The position numbers and the translations under genes are program-made. A DNA stretch of 47,658 bases. It comes from Rubrivivax sp. GTDB taxonomy: Bacteria > Pseudomonadota > Gammaproteobacteria > Burkholderiales > Burkholderiaceae_C. The DNA is taken from assembly GCA_020248945.1 (NCBI GenBank), contig JADCGQ010000062.1, positions 1-47,658 on the forward strand, given 5' to 3'. Shown one piece after another: positions 33,720-42,506 of the stretch (position 1 is the first letter of the stretch; every line of letters starts with the position of its first letter). The notes beneath the pieces were generated by a model, which did no database searches, was not told where the DNA came from, and was given only the letters and a program-made list of their open reading frames with translations.

Positions 33720-35768
33720 ATGTCAAGCCGCATGCACCCTGATAACGACGAGACCATCAACCCGTCCGGCAACACGAGCATCCGCGACGTGATGGCCGAG
33801 TTCAGCGGCCGGAGGAACTTCCTCAAGGGTTCGCTGGGCATGGCGACCATCGCCACGCTCGGCGGTTTCGCCAGCCAGGCCCAGGCCTATGTCGGCAGCC
33901 CCGCACCCGGTGGCGGCGGCATCACCTTCACGGGCCTGCCGCCCAACCTGGCCGCGGGCTTCGTCGACGCCGTCTCGGTGCCGACGGGCTATACGGCCAA
34001 GACGCTCATCGCCTGGGGCGACGCCATCGGTGTGTCGGGCCCCGCCGCCCTGATCAACCACGACCATGCCGATCCGCTGCCGATCACGGCAGCGCGCCAG
34101 AACACCACGTTCGGCCAGCACAACGACGGCATGCACTTCTTCGCGTTCCCCGCCGCCGGCACGGGCGGTGTGTCGAACACGCGCGGCCTGCTCGTGGTGA
34201 ACCACGAGTACGTGGACCCGGGCCTGCACGCCAACACGGCCACCTATGGCGCGATCGTCATCACCAAGGCTCTGGTCGATGCCCAGGTGGCCGCCCACGG
34301 CGTGAGCGTGCTGGAGGTGCGCAAGACCGGTGGCGAGTGGAGCGTCGTGAAGCCCTCGCCGTTTGCGCGGCGCATCACGGGTGAGACGCCGATGCGCATC
34401 AGTGGCCCGGCCGCCGGTGCCGACGCGATGAAGACCGCCGCCGACCCGACCGGCACCTCGGTGCTCGGCACCTTGAACAACTGCGCTCACGGCTTCACGC
34501 CCTGGGGCACCTACCTCACCTGCGAAGAGAACTGGAACGGCTACTTCGGCGCCGTCGGCAGCTTCACGCAGACGTCGGCAGAGCGCCGCTACGGCGTCAC
34601 CGCGGGGGGCTTTGGCTATCGCTGGCACGAGGCCGATCCGCGCTTCAACCTCAATGCCGCCGGCAACCGCAACGAACCCAATCGCTTCGGCTGGGTCGTC
34701 GAGATCGATCCGTTCAACCCGCGTGCGATGCCGGTCAAGCGCACGGGTCTGGGCCGCATCAAGCACGAGAGCTGCGCCTTCGCGGTGGCCGACGACGGCA
34801 CGATCTGCTTTTACACCGGCGACGACGAGCGCAACGACTACATGTACAAGTTCGTCTGCGCGGGCAAGTACAACCCGAAGAACCGTGGCGCCAACCGCGA
34901 CCTGCTCGACAGCGGCACGCTGTACGTGGCCAAGTTCAATGCCGACGGCACCGGCACCTGGCTGCCGCTGGTGTTCGGCATGGGTGGCCTGACACCGGCC
35001 AACGGCTTCACGAGCCAGGCCGATGTGCTGATCCGCACCCGCCAGGCCGCCGACCGCGCTGGCGCGACGATGATGGACCGCCCGGAGTGGGTGGCGGTGC
35101 ACCCGACCACGCGCGAGGTCTACCTCACGCTCACCAACAACAACCGCCGCGGCAGCAATCCGCCGTCGTCGAACAACCCCGACGGCAGCACCTCGGCAGG
35201 TGGCGCTCGCCCGCCGGTCGATACACCCAACCCGCGCCCCGACAACCGCTACGGCCACATCATCCGCTGGACCGAGACCGCCAACGACCCGGCAGCCACC
35301 ACCTTCGCCTGGGACATCTTCGTCGAGTGCGGCGACCGGCTGAACCCGGCTGCGAACCTCAAGGGCAACATCAACGGCGACGACCTCGGCGCACCCGACG
35401 GCCTGTGGTTCGACCAGGACGGCCGCCTGTGGATCCAGACCGACCAGCAAGGCGACGGCCTGGGCGACTGGACGAACATCGGCGGCAACGCGATGTTCGC
35501 GGCCGACCCGGCCACCCGCCGGATCACGCGCTTCCTGACTAGCCCGCGCAACTGCGAGACAACCGGCGTCGTCAGCACCCCCGACGGCAAGACGATGTTC
35601 GTCGGCATCCAGCACCCCGGCGAGGACTGGGCGCCGGGCACGTACACCAGCCGCAGCACCTGGCCCGACAGCGGTGTCAACGGCCCGACGACCCAGGCCA
35701 CGGTCAGCAAGCCGCGCTCGGGCCTGCTCGTCGTGACCAAGAACGACGGCGGCGTCGTCGGCACCTGA
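33720..35768 (+). CDS. PhoX/DUF839-family phosphatase, Tat-exported
   Basis: A 682-residue PhoX-family protein. Known members are calcium/iron alkaline phosphatases that release phosphate from organic esters outside the cytoplasm. A Tat signal is present: SGRRNFLKGSLGMATIATLGGF with the arginine pair at 31-32 and cleavage after AQA at 56, in line with cofactor loading before export. Family landmarks include GLLVVNHEYVDP, LNNCAHGFTPWGTYLTCEENWNGYF (about 257-280) and SCAFAVADDGTICFYTGDDERNDYMYKFV, with PDGLWFDQDGRLWIQTDQQGDG near the end. No clear Pho box is visible in the 219 bases upstream. Enzymatic activity is inferred; many DUF839 proteins have not been tested. Confidence 0.88.
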   Translation: MSSRMHPDNDETINPSGNTSIRDVMAEFSGRRNFLKGSLGMATIATLGGFASQAQAYVGSPAPGGGGITFTGLPPNLAAGFVDAVSVPTGYTAKTLIAWGDAIGVSGPAALINHDHADPLPITAARQNTTFGQHNDGMHFFAFPAAGTGGVSNTRGLLVVNHEYVDPGLHANTATYGAIVITKALVDAQVAAHGVSVLEVRKTGGEWSVVKPSPFARRITGETPMRISGPAAGADAMKTAADPTGTSVLGTLNNCAHGFTPWGTYLTCEENWNGYFGAVGSFTQTSAERRYGVTAGGFGYRWHEADPRFNLNAAGNRNEPNRFGWVVEIDPFNPRAMPVKRTGLGRIKHESCAFAVADDGTICFYTGDDERNDYMYKFVCAGKYNPKNRGANRDLLDSGTLYVAKFNADGTGTWLPLVFGMGGLTPANGFTSQADVLIRTRQAADRAGATMMDRPEWVAVHPTTREVYLTLTNNNRRGSNPPSSNNPDGSTSAGGARPPVDTPNPRPDNRYGHIIRWTETANDPAATTFAWDIFVECGDRLNPAANLKGNINGDDLGAPDGLWFDQDGRLWIQTDQQGDGLGDWTNIGGNAMFAADPATRRITRFLTSPRNCETTGVVSTPDGKTMFVGIQHPGEDWAPGTYTSRSTWPDSGVNGPTTQATVSKPRSGLLVVTKNDGGVVGT

Positions 35769-35817
35769 TCCGGCGCCATCGCCCGGCTGAATCGCACACC
35801 CTCACGGAGAACCTTCC

Positions 35818-36450
35818 ATGCACAAGCTCATCACCGCCTCCCTGCTGGCCGCCGCGGCGGCCCTGCCGGCGCAGGCCATGCTCATCAACGACCCCGCGAT
35901 GATCCCGGCGCCGACGTCGGCGATCGACTTCGAGGCCTACGACGGCCTCATCACCACCGGCCCCGAGTTCTTGTCGGCCGATGTCATCTTCACCGGCGAC
36001 ACCGAATCGCAGCTCGGCGCCTTCATCGCCGACCTGGGCGCCAACGGTCTCTGGGGCGCCGGCAACAAGTTCGCCGCCACCGAGTTCTTCGGCGAGCTGC
36101 GCTTCACCTTCTCGAGCGGCCAATTGGTGCAGGGCGCAGGCGCGTTCGTGAACCACTACGCCGACGACGTGCTGCCCTTCGCGATCGAAGTGTCGGCGTA
36201 CGGCCAGAACAACGAGATCATCGAGACGCACCGACTGACGATCGACACCGCTGCCGACAGCCTCAATGACGGCCTCTTCGTGGGCATCCTGCGGCCCACG
36301 GCCGACATCCGCTCCATCAGCTTCAAGGGCGTGACGGTGCTCGACAACTTCACGCATGCGGCGCCTGTGCCCGAGCCCGGTGCCTGGGCCATGATGGCCG
36401 CCGGCCTGCTGGCGATCGGTGCCATGGTGCGCCGTCGCACGCAAGGCTGA
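35818..36450 (+). CDS. Small PEP-CTERM sorting-domain protein
   Basis: A 210-residue exported protein. The signal peptide ends AQA at about residue 20. The body is beta-rich (AIDFEAYDGLITTGPEFLSADVIFTGD, ELRFTFSSGQLVQGAGAFVN, PFAIEVSAYGQNNEIIETHRLTI), like the jelly-roll domains common in PEP-CTERM proteins. The tail is a standard sorting signal, VPEPGAWAMMAAGLLAIGAMVRRRTQG. A CGGAGAA ribosome site precedes the ATG. It lies 49 bases after the PhoX-type gene and may be co-transcribed. Confidence 0.9.
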   Translation: MHKLITASLLAAAAALPAQAMLINDPAMIPAPTSAIDFEAYDGLITTGPEFLSADVIFTGDTESQLGAFIADLGANGLWGAGNKFAATEFFGELRFTFSSGQLVQGAGAFVNHYADDVLPFAIEVSAYGQNNEIIETHRLTIDTAADSLNDGLFVGILRPTADIRSISFKGVTVLDNFTHAAPVPEPGAWAMMAAGLLAIGAMVRRRTQG

Positions 36451-36484
36451 TTCGTCGCCCTTGGGCTGAAGCTGCTGGCGGCGC

Positions 36485-37279
36485 ATGATGGATCGTCGCC
36501 ATGCGGCCCGACTGGCACTGGGAAGTGCCAGCCTGCTGTCCGTAGGGGCCGCGCGTGCGCAGTCGGTCACCGAGACCGTGCTGCCGGCTGTCGCCGACGC
36601 CACCATCTTTGCCGAGCAGGGCGGTGGCACGGCCTACGACGCCGTCGCCGATGGCCAGGGCGCCAGCCTGTGGACCTCGGTGCTTGCCGCGGGTGTGGTG
36701 CGGCGGGCGCTGGTGCGCTTCGACATGTCGGCGCTGCCACCTGGATCGCAGGTGCTGGCGGCGCGTGTCGAGGCCTTCATGATCCGGCTGCGGGAGCCCC
36801 AGCCGCTGGCGCTGCACCGCATCGACGCCGCCTGGAGCGAAGGGCCGGCCAATGGCGGTGACGCCGGGGTCGGCGCCCCTGCGGGCGCAGGCGACTGCAC
36901 CTGGTCGCACCGCGTCTGGCCGAACGTTCCTTGGGCCTCGCGCGGGGGCGACTACCTGCTCAGTGCCAGCGCCACGACGCCGGTGAGCGGCTGGCCGGCG
37001 CCGGTGGTCTGGGCCAGCACGCCCGCGCTGGTGAATGACGTCCAGGGCTGGATCGAGAACCCCGGCAGCAACCACGGCTGGATGATGATCGGCACCGAGT
37101 CGGGCACACAGAACGCCTTGAGGCTGGGCAGCCGCGAGAGCAGCGACGCGGCCGGCCGGCCGCGCATTGTGGTGAGCTGGCTGCCGCCCCAGGCCGACGC
37201 CGAAGTGCCGCTGCCGGCGTGGGCACTGGCATTGCTGGGTGCCGCCGCCGCAGCCGCCTTGGTGCGACGGCGCCGCTGA
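36485..37279 (+). CDS. DNRLRE-like exported protein with VPLPAW-type sorting tail
   Basis: A 264-residue exported protein. The leader DRRHAARLALGSASLLSVGAARAQS has an arginine pair and could use Tat or Sec. Residues about 30-235 match the DNRLRE-type beta-sandwich (VLPAVADATIFAEQGG, RRALVRFDMSALPPGSQVLAARVEAFM, LHRIDAAWSEGPAN, GWMMIGTESGTQNALRLGSRESSDAAGRPRIVVSW). The tail VPLPAWALALLGAAAAAALVRRRR has a motif-helix-basic layout but not Pro-Glu-Pro; it is nearer to the IPTLxxWG class handled by exosortase H. An exosortase gene follows after 25 bases, so this is probably its dedicated substrate. The start can be either of two adjacent ATG codons, 36485 or 36488. Confidence 0.8.
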   Translation: MMDRRHAARLALGSASLLSVGAARAQSVTETVLPAVADATIFAEQGGGTAYDAVADGQGASLWTSVLAAGVVRRALVRFDMSALPPGSQVLAARVEAFMIRLREPQPLALHRIDAAWSEGPANGGDAGVGAPAGAGDCTWSHRVWPNVPWASRGGDYLLSASATTPVSGWPAPVVWASTPALVNDVQGWIENPGSNHGWMMIGTESGTQNALRLGSRESSDAAGRPRIVVSWLPPQADAEVPLPAWALALLGAAAAAALVRRRR

Positions 37280-37304
37280 AGCAGCCCGCCCTGGCCTTGC
37301 TGCA

Positions 37305-37787
37305 GTGAAGGCGGCCGCCGCTCCGTTGTTGCAAGGCCTCGCGTGGTTCGGGGTGCTTTACCTGCTGTATGGCGTGTCGCCGGGGCCGGCGATGTGGTTC
37401 ATCGAGGACGCCACGGTGCGGCCGGCGGTCTGGCTTCTGGGCCTGGTGGCGCCCGACTGGCAGCCCCAAGCGGCCGGCGCCAGGCTGTTGGTCGAGGGCG
37501 GGGCCCTGCACGTGCTGCCGGGCTGTGAGGGTGCTGACCTGGCCCTGCTGTCGGCGAGCGCCATGCTTGCCGCGCCGCTGGCCTGGCGCTGGCGGCTTCT
37601 GGGGCTGACGGTGATGTTGATGGCCGTCTTCGTGCTCAACCAGCTTCGCCTGTTGTTGCTGCTGCTGGTGCACCTGCGCGAACCGGCCTGGTTCGATCCG
37701 CTTCACACCCTGTGGCTGCCGCTGGCCATGGTGATGCTGCTCGGCAGCCTGCTGCTGGCCTGGACCGCCCGTTTCGACAAGCCGTGA
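37305..37787 (+). CDS. Short exosortase (exosortase-H-like)
   Basis: A 160-residue polytopic membrane protease/transpeptidase that would cut C-terminal sorting tails. The exosortase triad is in place: Cys74 in HVLPGCEGADL, Arg115 in VLNQLRLL, and His134 in WFDPLHTLW. About five hydrophobic segments surround them. The length fits the short exosortase-H group rather than the longer EpsI-fused exosortases. The GTG at 37305 is chosen as the first codon giving a compact N terminus; the frame is open further upstream inside the previous gene. It follows the VPLPAW-tailed protein and overlaps the next gene by GTGA. The subfamily call is an inference from size and neighbours. Confidence 0.82.
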   Translation: MKAAAAPLLQGLAWFGVLYLLYGVSPGPAMWFIEDATVRPAVWLLGLVAPDWQPQAAGARLLVEGGALHVLPGCEGADLALLSASAMLAAPLAWRWRLLGLTVMLMAVFVLNQLRLLLLLLVHLREPAWFDPLHTLWLPLAMVMLLGSLLLAWTARFDKP

Positions 37788-38407
37788 AGACGCTGCTTCG
37801 AGCCCTGCTGGCCGGGCTGCTGCTGCTGGTGCTGGCGGGTTGGCTGGGCTCGCCGCTGGGCGCCAAGCTGCTGCCGGCAGCCGGGGCATGGATGGCCTGG
37901 GTGGAGCCGGCGTTTTCGGTGCTCAGGCTCGAAGGGCAGAGCCGACCCGAAGGCGACCGCGTGCGCATGCAGGTGGCGCTCGCACAGCCGGTGTTCACCG
38001 GCGAGCGGGTGGTGATGCCGCACCCGCGCGGCCACGCCTGGGCCCAGGTGCCTGCGGCGCAGGTCTGGCAGGGGCCCGTGCTGCTGTTGTGGGTGCTGCT
38101 GGCGTGGCCTCTGGCGCGCGGTGGCGCTGAACTGCTGGGTCGGCTGGCGCTGGCGCTGCCGGTGCTGGCGGTGTGGATGCTGCTCGACACGCCGCTGGTG
38201 CTGCTGGCCGAAGTGTGGAAGCTGCTTCTGCAGGCCGACCCTGAGCCGGCGCTCAAGGCGCTGGTGCTGTGGTCCGACCTGCTGCGGGGCGGCGGCCGCC
38301 TCGGCCTGCCGCTGCTGGCCGGCGCCGCCGTGGTGCTGGCCGTGCATGCCATCAACCTGAGAGCCCGCTCCAAACCGGGCTGGCCCAGTTCAGTCAGGCG
38401 ACTCTGA
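37784..38407 (+). CDS. Exosortase-associated membrane protein
   Basis: A 207-residue membrane protein with helices at about 5-25, a periplasmic loop of some 60 residues (FSVLRLEGQSRPEGDRVRMQVALAQPVFTGERVVMPHPRG), then three further helices (GPVLLLWVLLAWPLARGG, LALALPVLAVWMLLDTPLVLL, LGLPLLAGAAVVLAVHAI). Exosortase-H loci typically carry a membrane partner of this size next to the enzyme, and the GTGA overlap with the exosortase gene supports co-translation. Its biochemical role is unknown. Confidence 0.7.
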   Translation: MKTLLRALLAGLLLLVLAGWLGSPLGAKLLPAAGAWMAWVEPAFSVLRLEGQSRPEGDRVRMQVALAQPVFTGERVVMPHPRGHAWAQVPAAQVWQGPVLLLWVLLAWPLARGGAELLGRLALALPVLAVWMLLDTPLVLLAEVWKLLLQADPEPALKALVLWSDLLRGGGRLGLPLLAGAAVVLAVHAINLRARSKPGWPSSVRRL

Positions 38408-38493
38408 ATTCGCTGTGGCTCACGCTGGCACCCGCGCAACGCCAAGGCTCAGGCTTGGGCACCTCATCGTCGGAGCCTCCCAGGGGATGCGGC

Positions 38494-38507
38494 TTGATCC
38501 GAGTCAA
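38494..38507 (+). promoter_or_regulatory. FNR/ANR-like box upstream of ppsA
   Basis: TTGATCCGAGTCAA matches the FNR/ANR dyad TTGAT-N4-ATCAA with one mismatch, and it lies 192 bases before the ppsA start. A site centred at -41.5 would put transcription start near 38542, inside the gap. No convincing -10 element is visible. Low-oxygen control would suit the ppsA/glgC/Acg neighbourhood. Confidence 0.5.
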
Positions 38508-38698
38508 GGGCCACCCTGGCTTTACAGAACCGTCATGTGGAGCAGGTCCTTTGGATCAGGGCCAATGGAAGTCAGCCTGGTCAGTCGCGACCCTGCGTGA
38601 CCGGCCGTTGAGGCAAGTCAATGCGTCACGCCGTCGAGCCACCAGACTGATGTGTGCATGGCCGTTCCCAGCGCCGGCAACACCAGGAGACACGCGTC

Positions 38699-41107
38699 AT
38701 GGTCCTGTCCCGCTACATCCGATGGTTCAGCGAGCTGTCGATGAACGATCTGCCGCTGGTCGGCGGCAAGAACGCGTCCTTGGGCGAGATGTTCCAACAG
38801 CTGCGTCCGCTGGGCGTGCGCGTGCCTGACGGCTTTGCCGTCACTGCCGAGGCCTACCGCGAGGCGCTCGACGCCGCAGGCGCATGGCCGAAGCTGCATG
38901 CGCTGCTCGACGGTCTGGACAAGCGTGACGTCGCCGCGCTGGCGCAAGCCGGCGCACTGGCGCGCGAGATCGTGTACGCGGCACCGATGCCTGCTTCCGT
39001 CGAGGCCGGCATCCGCGCCGCCTGGCGCCAACTGCTGCAGCAGTCCGGGCCGCAGCTGAGCGTCGCCGTACGCAGCTCGGCGACGGCCGAGGATCTGCCT
39101 GACGCCAGCTTCGCGGGCCAGCACGACACCTACCTCAACATCCGTGGCGAGCAGATGCTGCTCGATGCCGTCAAGCGCTGCCAGGCCAGTCTGTTCACCG
39201 ACCGCGCGATCGCCTACCGCATCGACCGCGGCTTCGATCACTTCAAGGTCTTCCTGTCCGTGGCCGTGATGCAGATGGTGCGCAGCGACCAGGCCGCCAG
39301 CGGGGTGATGTTCAGCATCGACACCGAGTCCGGCCATCCCGACGTGGTGTTCGTCACCGCGGCCTGGGGCCTGGGCGAGAACGTCGTGCAGGGCGCGGTC
39401 GATCCCGACGAGTTCTACGTCCACAAGCCCAGCCTGGCCGCGGGCCATCGCTGTGTGCTCAGCCGCAGGCTGGGCCGCAAGCAGATCCGCATGGTGTACA
39501 GCGGCGGCCGCACGCGGGAGCCGGTGGTCAACCAGCCGACACCGCCCGAAGACCGTGCCCGCTTCTGCCTGGGCGACGCCGAGGTGCTGGAGCTGGCCGA
39601 CGCTGCGGTCAAGATCGAGGCCCACTACAGCCGCCTGGCAGGACAGCACAGGCCGATGGACATCGAGTGGGCGCAGGATGGACCCGACGGCCTGCTGTAC
39701 ATCGTGCAGGCCCGGCCCGAGACCGCGAGCGGTCAGCGCAGCGCCAACCTGATCGAGGACTTCGTGCTCGAACGAACGGGCCCCGTTCGCGTGCAAGGCC
39801 GCAGCGTCGGCGAGCGCATCGCCGCCGGTGCCGTGCGACGCATCGCCAACGCCAGCGAACTGCCCCGCTTCAAGCCGGGCGAGGTGCTGGTGGCAGACAC
39901 CACCACCCCCGACTGGGAGCCGGTGATGAAGACGGCCGCGGCCATCGTCACCAACCGTGGCGGCCGAACCTGCCACGCCGCCATCGTGGCGCGCGAACTG
40001 GGCATCCCGGCCGTGGTGGGTGCCGACGGTGCCAGCGAAACACTGGCCGACGGCGAGCAGGTCACGGTCAGCTGCGCCGAGGGCGACATCGGTCGCGTCT
40101 ATGAGGGAAGGCTGCCATTCCACATCGACCGAACCGACCTGACAGGGCTGAAGAAGCCGCGCACCGAGGTGATGGTGAACCTGGGGAATCCCGAGCTTGC
40201 CTTCAAGACGGCCATGCTGCCTTGCGACGGTGTCGGCCTGGCGCGCATGGAGTTCATCATCAGCGAGCACATCAAGCTGCACCCGCTGGCCGCGCTGCAC
40301 CCGGAACGCGTCAGCGACCCCGAGGTGCGTGCCCGGGTTCAGGCGCTCTGGAAGAACGCCGGCCACGACAACGGCGCCGACTACTTCGTGCAGCGGCTGG
40401 CCGAAGGCGTGGCCACCATCGCGGCGGCCTTTCACCCGCGGCCGGTGGTCGTGCGCTTGTCGGACTTCAAGAGCAACGAGTACGCGGCGCTTCTGGGCGG
40501 GCGCGACTTCGAGCCGCGCGAGGAGAACCCGATGATCGGCTTCCGCGGTGCCGCGCGTTACATCCACCCGGCTTTCGAGGAGGCCTTCGCGCTGGAGTGC
40601 CAGGCGCTCAGGCGCGTGCGCGAGACCATGGGCCTGACGAACCTGAAGCTGATGGTGCCCTTCTGCCGCAGCCTGCGCGAGGCCCGCGAGGTGCTGGCAA
40701 CGATGGCCCGGCACGGCCTGGTACGCGGTGAGCACGGGCTCCAGGTCTACGTGATGTGCGAGATCCCGAACAACGTGCTGCTGATCGACGAGTTCAGCGA
40801 GCTGTTCGACGGCTTCTCCATCGGCAGCAACGACCTCACGCAGCTGACCCTGGGCGTGGACCGCGACAGTGCGATCGTCGCCGCCGCCTTCGACGAGCAG
40901 GACCCGGGCATGCTGAAGATGCTGAAGCTGGCCGTCGAGGGCGCGCGCCGCAACGGGCGCCATTGCGGCATCTGCGGGCAGGCACCGTCGGACCACATCG
41001 AGGACGCGCGCTACCTGGTTCAGCTCGGCATCGACAGCATCAGCCTGACGCCCGACCGCGTGCTCAAGACGATGGCAGCGGTGCGCGAGATCGAAGCGTC
41101 GGCCTGA
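38699..41107 (+). CDS. ppsA: Phosphoenolpyruvate synthase
   Basis: Makes phosphoenolpyruvate from pyruvate, ATP and water in the cytoplasm, the first step of gluconeogenesis from three-carbon acids. The 802 residues match the family length. The N-terminal ATP-grasp domain starts with LPLVGGKNASLGEMFQQL and includes VRSSATAEDLPDASFAGQHDTYLN. The phospho-histidine domain holds the catalytic His426 in GGRTCHAAIVARELGIPAVVG. The C-terminal PEP/pyruvate barrel has GVGLARMEFIISEHI, MIGFRGAARYIHP, IGSNDLTQLTLGVDRD and the catalytic Cys motif CGICGQAPSDH. The ATG at 38699 follows an AGGAGA site; the longer frame start at 38654 is less likely. glgC follows after about 100 bases. Confidence 0.96.
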   Translation: MVLSRYIRWFSELSMNDLPLVGGKNASLGEMFQQLRPLGVRVPDGFAVTAEAYREALDAAGAWPKLHALLDGLDKRDVAALAQAGALAREIVYAAPMPASVEAGIRAAWRQLLQQSGPQLSVAVRSSATAEDLPDASFAGQHDTYLNIRGEQMLLDAVKRCQASLFTDRAIAYRIDRGFDHFKVFLSVAVMQMVRSDQAASGVMFSIDTESGHPDVVFVTAAWGLGENVVQGAVDPDEFYVHKPSLAAGHRCVLSRRLGRKQIRMVYSGGRTREPVVNQPTPPEDRARFCLGDAEVLELADAAVKIEAHYSRLAGQHRPMDIEWAQDGPDGLLYIVQARPETASGQRSANLIEDFVLERTGPVRVQGRSVGERIAAGAVRRIANASELPRFKPGEVLVADTTTPDWEPVMKTAAAIVTNRGGRTCHAAIVARELGIPAVVGADGASETLADGEQVTVSCAEGDIGRVYEGRLPFHIDRTDLTGLKKPRTEVMVNLGNPELAFKTAMLPCDGVGLARMEFIISEHIKLHPLAALHPERVSDPEVRARVQALWKNAGHDNGADYFVQRLAEGVATIAAAFHPRPVVVRLSDFKSNEYAALLGGRDFEPREENPMIGFRGAARYIHPAFEEAFALECQALRRVRETMGLTNLKLMVPFCRSLREAREVLATMARHGLVRGEHGLQVYVMCEIPNNVLLIDEFSELFDGFSIGSNDLTQLTLGVDRDSAIVAAAFDEQDPGMLKMLKLAVEGARRNGRHCGICGQAPSDHIEDARYLVQLGIDSISLTPDRVLKTMAAVREIEASA

Positions 41108-41208
41108 GGCGCCTGCTCATGGAGCCATCAAGCCCATCTCGCAACCTGAAGGCCGGAAGCCCGCTGTCCCGCCTGGGGCCCACAGCGACCCACGAAGAGA
41201 CACCCACC

Positions 41209-42489
41209 ATGCCGAACCACGCACCGTCGCGACCCAGTCACTTGTGTGATCAGACCTACGCGATGGTGCTGGCCGGCGGCCGCGGCAAGCGCCTGGGGCC
41301 ACTGACCGATCGACGGGCCAAGCCCGCGGTGCCCTTCGCGGGCAAGCTGAAGATCATCGACTTCGCATTGTCGAACTGCGTCAGCTCCGGCATCCGCCAC
41401 ATCGGGGTGCTGACCCAGTACAAGGCGCAGAGCCTGATACGCCACATCGAGCGGGGCTGGGGCTTCCTGGCGGCGACGCTGGGCGAGTATGTCGATGTCG
41501 TGCCCGCGCAGCAGCAGCAGGGCGAGGCCTGGTACGCGGGCACGGCCGACGCGGTGGCACAGAACACCGATCTGATCCGCGAGAGCGGTGCGCGGTGGGT
41601 TCTGGTACTGGCCGGCGACCATGTCTACAAGATGGACTACTCGGTCATGCTGGCCGAGCACGTGGCACGTGGCGGTGGCCTCACGGTGGCCTGCACGGTA
41701 GTGCCGCGCGCGCAGGCGTCGTCGTTCGGGGTGATGCAGTTGGCCGAGGACGGCAGTGAACGCATCCTGGCATTCGATGAGAAGCCGGCCGAACCGGCCC
41801 CGCTGCGCGACCATGCCGACCGCTCACTCGTCAGCATGGGCATCTACGTGTTCGATGCCGAACTGCTGCTGGCCGAGCTCGCCCGCGACGCCGCCGATCC
41901 GGCCTCCAGCCACGACTTCGGCCACGACCTCTTGCCGACGCTGGTGCAGCGCGGACTTGCGTGGGCGCACCGCTTCGAGCGCAGCTGCGTCAACACGGCG
42001 CTGCAGGGGCCCTACTGGCGCGATGACGGCACCGTCGACGCCTACTACGACGCCAACATGGACCTGATCGAGGTCGTGCCGCAGCTGAACCTGTACGACG
42101 ACGCCTGGCCCGTCTTGAGCCAGCAGCGTCAGCTGTCACCGGCGAAGTTCGTCTTTGACGACGACGCCCGCCGTGGCCATGCGCTGCAGTCGTTGGTGGC
42201 GAGCGGCTGCATCGTCAGCGGCGCGACCGTGCGGCGTTCCATCCTGTTCTCGAAGGTGCGGGTCGAGGAGGGCAGCCAAATCGATGACTCCCTCCTGCTG
42301 CCCAATGCCGCCTGCGGCCGCGGCGTGGTGCTGAGGCGCTGCATCGTCGATAAGCACTGTCGACTGCCGGACGGCTTCGTCGCCGGCCTGGACCCTGCAC
42401 TCGACCGCGAGCGAGGCTTCCATGTCACCCCCGGCGGCGTGACGCTGGTGACGCCCGAGATGATCGGCCAGACCGGCCGTATCGGCTGA
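41209..42489 (+). CDS. glgC: Glucose-1-phosphate adenylyltransferase
   Basis: Forms ADP-glucose from glucose-1-phosphate and ATP, the committed step of bacterial glycogen synthesis. The 426 residues are of family length. The nucleotide-binding start [25 protein letters not shown] is intact, as are [18 protein letters not shown] (here [14 protein letters not shown]), [13 protein letters not shown], the glucose-phosphate region (ILAFDEKP) and [19 protein letters not shown]. The C-terminal left-handed beta-helix is visible ([35 protein letters not shown]). The ATG at 41209 matches the usual N terminus. With ppsA upstream it suggests carbon being routed into storage glycogen. Confidence 0.95.
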   Translation: MPNHAPSRPSHLCDQTYAMVLAGGRGKRLGPLTDRRAKPAVPFAGKLKIIDFALSNCVSSGIRHIGVLTQYKAQSLIRHIERGWGFLAATLGEYVDVVPAQQQQGEAWYAGTADAVAQNTDLIRESGARWVLVLAGDHVYKMDYSVMLAEHVARGGGLTVACTVVPRAQASSFGVMQLAEDGSERILAFDEKPAEPAPLRDHADRSLVSMGIYVFDAELLLAELARDAADPASSHDFGHDLLPTLVQRGLAWAHRFERSCVNTALQGPYWRDDGTVDAYYDANMDLIEVVPQLNLYDDAWPVLSQQRQLSPAKFVFDDDARRGHALQSLVASGCIVSGATVRRSILFSKVRVEEGSQIDDSLLLPNAACGRGVVLRRCIVDKHCRLPDGFVAGLDPALDRERGFHVTPGGVTLVTPEMIGQTGRIG

Positions 42490-42506
42490 AGCGGGACACG
42501 CGAGCC

